A DNA stretch of 64,000 bases from Nitrospira sp. (GTDB lineage: Bacteria; Nitrospirota; Nitrospiria; Nitrospirales; Nitrospiraceae). Positions 59,007 through 64,000 of the stretch are shown here, in pieces; the stretch's first letter is position 1, and each line of letters begins with the position of its first letter. Made by a program: the position numbers and the translations under genes. The notes beneath the pieces were generated by a model that saw nothing but the letters and a program-made list of their open reading frames with translations, ran no database searches and had not been told where the DNA came from. Location: assembly GCA_030653545.1 (NCBI GenBank), contig JAURZE010000026.1, positions 124,001 to 188,000 on the forward strand, in the 5' to 3' direction.

Positions 59007-59972
59007 ATGATGAGAAAACAATCACACCAGGCCATGGCACTCGCAGGAGCCGCTGCCATTGCCCTCGCCGGATTGCTGGGACAACCGTCCTCCGCATCCG
59101 CAAAGACCCACGACATCCATATGACGGCCGTCGAATCCGACATCGTCATCGACGGCGGCGGAGAGAAGTACGCCGCCTGGACATTCAACGGCACCATGCC
59201 GGGCCCGGTCGTCCGCGTGACCGAAGGCGACACGATCAACTTCACGTTGACTAACCCCGCCACCAATAAGAATCCCCACGCCATGGACTTCCATGCGGCG
59301 GAGATCGACTTCCTGAAGAACTACAAGGCCATCAATGCCGGCGAGACGATCAGCTACACCTTCGTGGCCAAGAAACCCGGGATCTTCTTTTATCACTGCG
59401 GCGCGCCGCCCATGATTCAGCACGTCGCGCGTGGCATGTTCGGCGCCATCATTGTCGATCCGAAAGACGCATCGGTCTGGCCCAAGGCGGATCGGGAATA
59501 TGTTCTGGTCCAGTCCGAATACTTCAAGAACCCCGGCGATGTGCAGGCCATGTTTGACCGCAAATTCGACGGCGTCATGTTCAACGGCGGTATCTTCAAG
59601 TATCATCCGTTCGTCACGGGCGGCGGCAAGCTGGACGCGAAGCCGGGCGAGCGCGTGCGCGTCTATTTCGTGAATGCCGGTCCGAATGAGTTCTCCTCAT
59701 TCCACCCCATCGGTGAAATCTGGGACAATGTGTATGAAAGCGGGAATCCGGCCAACAAGCTGACCGGCGTGCAGACCTATGTGGTCGGACCGGGCAGCGC
59801 CGCCACCTTCGACGTCGTCGTTGAATCGGCCGGTGCCTACCCGCTGGTCACCCACTCCCTGACCGGCGCGCTCCGCGGCGCAATCGCCGTCCTCTTGGCA
59901 TCCCCCGATGCCAAGCCCTCGACGAACCTGATGCCCATGGTGCCGTGGGAGCTCCCCGCAAAAGCGAAGTAA
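59007..59972 (+). CDS. nirK: Copper-containing nitrite reductase (NirK)
   Basis: 321 aa with a signal peptide (LAGLLGQPSSASA). It has two cupredoxin domains. Type 1 copper ligands are His91 (HAMDFH), Cys131 and His139 (YHCGAPPMIQHV) and Met144 (RGMFGAI). Type 2 ligands are His96, His130 and His283 (VTHSLTGALRG), with catalytic Asp94 and His233 (FSSFHPIGEIW). All are present, so it should reduce nitrite to NO in the periplasm. GGAG precedes the ATG by about 9 nt. A Crp/Fnr gene lies upstream with a palindrome between, and a terminator follows. Confidence 0.95.
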   Translation: MMRKQSHQAMALAGAAAIALAGLLGQPSSASAKTHDIHMTAVESDIVIDGGGEKYAAWTFNGTMPGPVVRVTEGDTINFTLTNPATNKNPHAMDFHAAEIDFLKNYKAINAGETISYTFVAKKPGIFFYHCGAPPMIQHVARGMFGAIIVDPKDASVWPKADREYVLVQSEYFKNPGDVQAMFDRKFDGVMFNGGIFKYHPFVTGGGKLDAKPGERVRVYFVNAGPNEFSSFHPIGEIWDNVYESGNPANKLTGVQTYVVGPGSAATFDVVVESAGAYPLVTHSLTGALRGAIAVLLASPDAKPSTNLMPMVPWELPAKAK

Positions 59973-59984
59973 GTTGAGAGTCGG

Positions 59985-60015
59985 AAATCCGGCCGGCATA
60001 AAACCGGCCGGATTT
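59985..60015 (+). terminator. Strong hairpin after nirK
   Basis: AAATCCGGCCGG (59985-59996), loop CATAAAA, and CCGGCCGGATTT (60004-60015): a perfect 12-bp stem starting 12 nt after the stop, ending in TTT. It likely ends most nirK transcripts. Confidence 0.8.
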
Positions 60016-60036
60016 CACATCCAGAGGCTTCATTCC

Positions 60037-60420
60037 ATGACACACGCGTTCTTCACCCCCGTTATCAGCGGAATACTCCTGGTGAGCGGGGTTTCGTCTA
60101 TTCAGGCAGAAGGCCCCTATGATAGGGTGGCGTTGATGCTGATGGGTGAAGCGTGTTTGTCGGTTCGTTCTCAACTCGTCTCGACTCTTACGAAGCAAAC
60201 TGGAGTCCAACAGGTTGACCCCGATCTCGTTCCGAACCATGTACTCATCGACTATGCGCGCCAACAACTGTCTGAAGCCGAACTCGTCACCATGGCCAAT
60301 GCCGTTCTCGCCGGGGCCCAATGCCGGGCGGAAATCATGAAGTCCTGCATCACTGCAGGGCCGCCCGTTCAGGGTATCGATCCGCCCGGACCGTCCGATG
60401 GACAGGCCCATACTCACTAA
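60037..60420 (+). CDS. Exported hypothetical protein
   Basis: 127 aa from the ATG at 60037 (AGAGG about 7 nt upstream). A signal peptide (PVISGILLVSGVSSIQA) is followed by a small helical domain (YDRVALMLMGEACLSVRSQL and NHVLIDYARQQLSEAELVTM) with three cysteines (EACLS, AQCRAE, KSCIT), which suggests disulfides or metal binding. The C-terminus is Pro/Gly-rich and ends QAHTH. It follows nirK after a terminator and may be induced separately. No family is recognised. Confidence 0.72.
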   Translation: MTHAFFTPVISGILLVSGVSSIQAEGPYDRVALMLMGEACLSVRSQLVSTLTKQTGVQQVDPDLVPNHVLIDYARQQLSEAELVTMANAVLAGAQCRAEIMKSCITAGPPVQGIDPPGPSDGQAHTH

Positions 60421-60430
60421 CAGACATGCC

Positions 60431-61063
60431 ATGTCGACCAAGAATCGCGGATCTGGGTTGCACGGATCGTTTTGTCGGCTCTATCTCTGCGCACTCACGC
60501 TGACGCTCCTCGGTCCCTTTCCGGCCCTGGCACAAGAAGCACTGTTCGAAATTCTGCCCATACGACCGTTCAACTTCGATGTGGCTTTGCGGCAGCAATC
60601 TTTCGCACCGAATGACCGGGAAGTCACGCTGCAGGCCGGCGTGACCGCAGTACGATATGGCGATGGAGAACTACGGACCGGGTATCAGTACTTCAGCATT
60701 CGCACTACCGACTTCCGGACCGATCAGCATGCAGTGTTTCTCAACCCGCGGTGGAACAACATACTCGACCTGCTAGATTTCCCGGCCTCCATGCCGATCA
60801 GCCGCCTTCTCAAGCATGTGTTCTTCGGTCCCCTCGAAGACCGTGCGGTGCCCTACGTGGGCGCATTGATCGGCACGGTCATCTCGGGACAAGGACGGAC
60901 CTCGCCCGGTCTGTTGTACGGCGGACAAGCCGGTGTGCGTTTTCCTGTGGCGCGGGGAATTTCACTCGACCTGAGCCTGCAATTTACACAGTATGATGTC
61001 AATTTCCTCGGAGAGGCGGGGCAAACACAGCAATGGCTTTTTCTAACCGGATTCCGGTATTGA
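60431..61063 (+). CDS. Outer-membrane beta-barrel protein
   Basis: 210 aa from the ATG at 60431; the ORF opens earlier but only with shadow sequence. Signal peptide LYLCALTLTLLGPFPALA-QE. The mature part alternates aromatic/hydrophobic strands (DVALRQQSFAPNDREVTLQA, LYGGQAGVRFPVARGISLDL, SLQFTQYDVNFLG) and ends in the strand WLFLTGFRY, with a C-terminal aromatic residue as BAM-inserted proteins have. It is probably a small porin-like or adhesin-like barrel. Its end overlaps the start of the next gene by 31 nt. Confidence 0.75.
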   Translation: MSTKNRGSGLHGSFCRLYLCALTLTLLGPFPALAQEALFEILPIRPFNFDVALRQQSFAPNDREVTLQAGVTAVRYGDGELRTGYQYFSIRTTDFRTDQHAVFLNPRWNNILDLLDFPASMPISRLLKHVFFGPLEDRAVPYVGALIGTVISGQGRTSPGLLYGGQAGVRFPVARGISLDLSLQFTQYDVNFLGEAGQTQQWLFLTGFRY

Positions 61064-62154
61064 GCCCATTCCGACACAGCCAACGGCAGGGCGCAGGGTG
61101 CGCCTCACCCCGCTCGCCGCTCATCGCCGCGGTCCGGCGTCGGTGGAAACCAATACGGCCCACTATCGCCCTACTGCTCTTCCTCCCGCTGTTGCCGGGC
61201 TGCGGTTTGCTCTTCGATGCCATCCACCAGATCTACCCGGTGACGACCAATGAGCTGAATAAAATCTGCCGCCGCCAGCAAATCCAGGTCGGGGTGGCGG
61301 TCGAACCGTTTCGACCATTCGTATTTCCCGCCGTCTGGACCGACGAGGGCGCGCGAGTGACCGGACTCGATACCGAACTGGTACGGGCCGTGAGTGACGC
61401 CCTCACGATCCATTGCGGCAGCTCCGTCGTTCCCGCCTTGCACCTGGTTCGCTTCCGCGACTTATTTTTGCTCTTAAATGAGGGACAATTGGATTTCTTC
61501 GTCTCCGCCGTGGCAGCCGGGACGCCCTCACCAGGCCGGTCCGGATTTGCCTACTCCACTCCGTACTTCTCAGAGGGCGGCATCGGCGCGATTGCCACAA
61601 GACCGGAGGTCATCGACCTGATCCGGACTCGTGTCGGGACCGCCGGCGAGACCACCGCCCGAGAACAGCTTCTGAATGGCCTGACCATCGCGGTGCAAGA
61701 CAGCACGGCGGCACACCTGTATGCCGACGCCAAGATCAGCGCTGCCAAGGTCCTTGTGTGCGATTCGCTTCCCGCCGCCTTTGAGCACGCTACGGCCGGC
61801 CTATCACCGCCGATCGATGTGATCCTGGGAGCACACCCGGTTTTGAAATTCATGGTCAAGACCACACGTCGAGACTGGCAACTCTTGGCGAAGGATGAAC
61901 ACGCCCCGCTATGGTTCACGCTCGCCGACTATGCCGTCGTGATGGCGGAGGAAAGTTACACCTTGCGGTGGTTCATCAACGACGTCATTTTTCAGCTCCA
62001 CGAATCAGGACGACTGGAACAGATGCGGCGCCGATGGATCGAGGACGCATATGCCTATCCACGACGGGCATCGACGGAAGGGCTCCCGTTCGACGTGCAA
62101 AAGATGCCGGCTCACTATGCCCAGGGAGCCTGCCGGGTATCGTCGCCACACTGA
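61033..62154 (+). CDS. Solute-binding lipoprotein (bacterial extracellular family 3)
   Basis: 373 aa. The lipobox is LLFLPLLPGCGLL after a long basic leader; the true start may be further in. The periplasmic-binding fold is seen as QIQVGVAVEPFRPFVFPAVW, RVTGLDTELVRAVSDAL, LDFFVSAVAAGTPSPGRSGF then AYSTPYFSEGGIGAIATRPE, and LRWFINDVIFQLHESGRLEQ MRRRW. No ABC permease or ATPase gene is adjacent, so it may be a sensor rather than part of a transporter. It lies between the barrel protein and the haem protein. Confidence 0.82.
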   Translation: MAFSNRIPVLSPFRHSQRQGAGCASPRSPLIAAVRRRWKPIRPTIALLLFLPLLPGCGLLFDAIHQIYPVTTNELNKICRRQQIQVGVAVEPFRPFVFPAVWTDEGARVTGLDTELVRAVSDALTIHCGSSVVPALHLVRFRDLFLLLNEGQLDFFVSAVAAGTPSPGRSGFAYSTPYFSEGGIGAIATRPEVIDLIRTRVGTAGETTAREQLLNGLTIAVQDSTAAHLYADAKISAAKVLVCDSLPAAFEHATAGLSPPIDVILGAHPVLKFMVKTTRRDWQLLAKDEHAPLWFTLADYAVVMAEESYTLRWFINDVIFQLHESGRLEQMRRRWIEDAYAYPRRASTEGLPFDVQKMPAHYAQGACRVSSPH

Positions 62155-62173
62155 CCGAGACAAAGGAGATCGT

Positions 62174-62935
62174 ATGGTCCACCGCCCATGGCTCTCACTC
62201 ATCACTCTGGCAATAGTTGTTGGAATCGCGCCCGTTCAGGCTTCCCCGCCTGAGCAGCTCCGCGCTGAGGCGGAAGAGACCGCGCGGCTCCTGGCAAAAC
62301 TGCTCCAAGCCGGCCGCCTGGTGATCGAACAGAATCAGGCCCTGATCGACGATGTCCACAAAGGAGACAAAGGCTTTACCCCGGAAGTGTTTGAACGGCA
62401 GATGTACGAGGTCTTTCGACAACGGACCGGGATCGACCTGAGCGCGCCTGCAGCAAAAACGTCGTTGGCCGTGCCGCCTCTCGCGCGCACGCTCCTGCCG
62501 GCCTTGATCGAAGCCGGAAAAGACGTCGTCCGCGAGGCACAGGTCGTCATCAACCAGCGCGGAATCGGCTACAAGAATTTCATTCCTGCCACGTTCGGCA
62601 GCCAAGCGGCGGCGCGCTTTTCCAAACGGTCCCAAGTCCAACTGAAACAAACGGCGATCCAACCGCGCAATCCCAAGAATGAGCCGGATGAATACGAATC
62701 GTCCGTCCTCCGCTGGTTGTCCGGACGACCGAATGGGGAAGCCTATGTCAGCGAATTGACCGAATCGGGTGGAACCTTACGGGTCATGATGCCGATCTAT
62801 TACCAGCGCGAATGCCTCGCCTGCCACGGCGCCCCAAAAGGAGAATGGGATATTTCAGGCTACCCCAAAGAGGGTGCCCAGGAGGGAGACCTGGCTGGCG
62901 CCATCAGTGTCAAAATCCCTCTGCGAACCGAGTGA
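62174..62935 (+). CDS. DUF3365 (Tll0287-like) haem-c protein
   Basis: 253 aa from the ATG at 62174 (AAAGGAG 5 nt upstream). Signal peptide ITLAIVVGIAPVQA-SP. The domain is mostly helical (AEETARLLAKLLQAGRLVIE and FTPEVFERQMYEVFRQRTGI). The single haem site is CLACH in YQRECLACHGAPKGEWDISG, followed by GDLAGAISVKIPL, the typical end of DUF3365 domains. In the family this fold resembles PAS-type sensors with a covalent haem. It may sense NO or O2, or carry electrons, near nirK. Confidence 0.88.
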   Translation: MVHRPWLSLITLAIVVGIAPVQASPPEQLRAEAEETARLLAKLLQAGRLVIEQNQALIDDVHKGDKGFTPEVFERQMYEVFRQRTGIDLSAPAAKTSLAVPPLARTLLPALIEAGKDVVREAQVVINQRGIGYKNFIPATFGSQAAARFSKRSQVQLKQTAIQPRNPKNEPDEYESSVLRWLSGRPNGEAYVSELTESGGTLRVMMPIYYQRECLACHGAPKGEWDISGYPKEGAQEGDLAGAISVKIPLRTE

Positions 62936-63011
62936 ACGCGCCCGCAGCTCTTCACCATGGATCTCTCCCGCATGCTGCCGAACAAAGAAGCGGTGCGCTC
63001 GCCGCTTGCGC

Positions 63012-63329
63012 CTACGGATTCGGCGCGACGAACACGAGGACTTTCAAGCGCTGATCCGTGTGATTCTTTACTCCATGCTCTTCTCCAGCCGGCGCCATCG
63101 TCCCTTGTCCAGGCCCCAGCACCTGCTTCTCTGAACCAACCTGAAAAGTCCCCTGCCCCTCGAGAACGAGATAGACCTTGTCTTGCTCGCCATGGATGTG
63201 GCCCTTCTGTTCCTGCCCCGGCTCAAAACAGTAGATGTCGCAGAAGAACCGCTCCGTCTGAAACATATTGTTCTTCTTCATCTTCTCTTGACTAAACTGC
63301 TGATACTCCGAGATATTAACGACCTTCAT
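63012..63329 (-). CDS. Small cupin-domain protein
   Basis: 105 aa, one conserved beta-barrel of the cupin_2 type. Metal-site residues appear as GHIHGEQDKVYLVLEGQGTF (the HxH...E pattern) and the second motif as PGQGTMAPAGEEHGVKNHTD (His). MKVVNISEYQQFSQEKMKKN opens it. It could bind a metal and a small acid; the reaction is unknown. It is the gene after (downstream of) the HdrB-like one on the minus strand, with a 20-bp gap, so they may share a transcript. Confidence 0.85.
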   Translation of the reverse strand: MKVVNISEYQQFSQEKMKKNNMFQTERFFCDIYCFEPGQEQKGHIHGEQDKVYLVLEGQGTFQVGSEKQVLGPGQGTMAPAGEEHGVKNHTDQRLKVLVFVAPNP

Positions 63330-63349
63330 AATTCTGCGATCCTCCTGAT

Positions 63350-64000
63350 CTAAGAATGACGGACGGACTGATTGATGCGCCTGACGATCGAATCGACCGG
63401 GATCAAATGACGCGCAAGACCTAACTCCTTGGCAGGTATCCCCATCGCCAGACCAAGGAGCTGGGGCAAGTGGAGAATGGGAAGACTGAGCTGTGCATTC
63501 ACCGCCTGCCCCGCGCGATCCTGATAGATATCCAGGCTCATATGACAGAGCGGGCAGGGCGTTACCATGCAGTCGGCCCCTTGCTCCTTGGCCTCTTTCA
63601 TATTGGCTCCGGACATCGCCATCGCCACCGCTTCCTTTTCAAGAATGATCGGGAACCCGCAGCACTTGGTGCGCCCGGCATAGGCCACCGCCTCCCCGCC
63701 CAACGCACGAATCACCTGCTCGAGAGACGACGGGTTTTCCGGATCGTCAAAACCGAGATCCCAGGAGGGCCGGAGAATATAACAGCCATAGAACGGCGCA
63801 ATGCGCAGCCCCTGCAAAGATGTCACGACCTGCGCGCCAAGCTGGCGCAGCCCGATCTCACGCACGATAATCCACAGCAGATGTTTGACCTGAATCGTCC
63901 CGCGATAGGCGATGCCGTCCGGCTCCAACACACGATTGATTCGATCGAGTAATCCCGGCTCGCTCTTCAATCGCTTGTTCGCCGCCGCCATGACGCCCTG
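63350..64000 (-). CDS. HdrB-like CCG-domain protein, partial
   Basis: The 217 residues in the window continue past the right edge; the ATG at 63991 is probably internal. Two CCG-type motifs are seen: APFYGCYILRPSWDLGFDDP with TKCCGFPIILEKE, and CMVTPCPLCHMSLDIYQ, whose cysteines bind a non-cubane iron-sulfur cluster in HdrB. Similar proteins occur as heterodisulfide-reductase subunit B or as succinate/fumarate-reductase SdhE-type anchors. The missing N-terminus and the upstream neighbours would decide which it is. Confidence 0.9.
   Translation of the reverse strand, partial: QGVMAAANKRLKSEPGLLDRINRVLEPDGIAYRGTIQVKHLLWIIVREIGLRQLGAQVVTSLQGLRIAPFYGCYILRPSWDLGFDDPENPSSLEQVIRALGGEAVAYAGRTKCCGFPIILEKEAVAMAMSGANMKEAKEQGADCMVTPCPLCHMSLDIYQDRAGQAVNAQLSLPILHLPQLLGLAMGIPAKELGLARHLIPVDSIVRRINQSVRHS

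Noticed and set aside
1-64000. tRNA, rRNA or CRISPR features
   Set aside because: I looked for tRNA T-loop signatures, rRNA-like stretches and regularly spaced direct repeats and found none that hold up by eye; a tRNAscan-SE and CRISPR finder run would settle this.

Overview
The window is a dense, GC-rich bacterial chromosome segment that I read as a nitrifier of the Nitrospira type. This is an inference from content, not from a marker gene. The supporting content is a periplasmic copper nitrite reductase (nirK) beside a Crp/Fnr regulator, pyruvate phosphate dikinase, AMP-forming acetyl-CoA synthetase, an HdrB-like CCG protein, many short two-component systems, and copies of a palindromic interspersed repeat. 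No rRNA, tRNA or CRISPR array was seen.

Layout. 1-7290 (minus strand): a NarL-type response regulator and its kinase, a LuxR-type regulator, a three-gene operon (nitroreductase-like protein, divergent ketosynthase, cytochrome P450) and a second LuxR-type regulator. Two 20-bp palindromes resembling lux/las boxes lie upstream of the operon and of the kinase. 7417-8585: an intact IS630-family insertion sequence next to a gene fragment. 8997-11992: divergent RlmI-type methyltransferase and a 2-oxo-acid decarboxylase. 12120-16363: a kinase/regulator pair followed by three stand-alone receivers and two small zinc-ribbon proteins. 16418-23742: a lipoprotein, a CzcCBA/CusCBA-type metal efflux operon and a decayed chaA-type antiporter. 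23800-28792: a guanidinium-type SMR exporter, then an apparent compatible-solute locus (two GT81-like glycosyltransferases, an MscS-like membrane protein, a mannosyl-3-phosphoglycerate-phosphatase-like HAD enzyme). 28827-36066: small genes, a PIN toxin pair, an LPP20/COG3014/LpoB lipoprotein cluster and a caspase-fold TPR protein lacking its cysteine. 36265-38885: acetyl-CoA synthetase and an IPT/TIG protein.

38886-41847 is an accessory island. Two foreign-looking genes are each followed directly by attC-like sites, as in integron cassettes. Next to them a higBA toxin-antitoxin pair sits between two copies of the ribE 3' end. 41848-53692 is a long minus-strand block: glyQ, glyS, a small membrane protein, ppdK, ribD, a hydrolase, an exported protein, an MFS transporter and ribE, with many 1-4 nt overlaps. 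53935-55251 holds an Rrf2 regulator with its candidate operator and a TauE/SafE exporter. 56265-62935 holds transketolase, a Crp/Fnr regulator, nirK and a train of exported proteins (outer-membrane protein, solute-binding lipoprotein, haem-c DUF3365 protein). The end carries a cupin gene and a truncated HdrB-like gene.

Taken together, the window combines nitrogen-oxide and redox functions, central carbon metabolism (acs, ppdK, tkt), riboflavin synthesis, envelope maintenance, metal efflux and osmoprotection. The most unusual parts are the putative LuxR-controlled ketosynthase operon and the cassette/ribE island.
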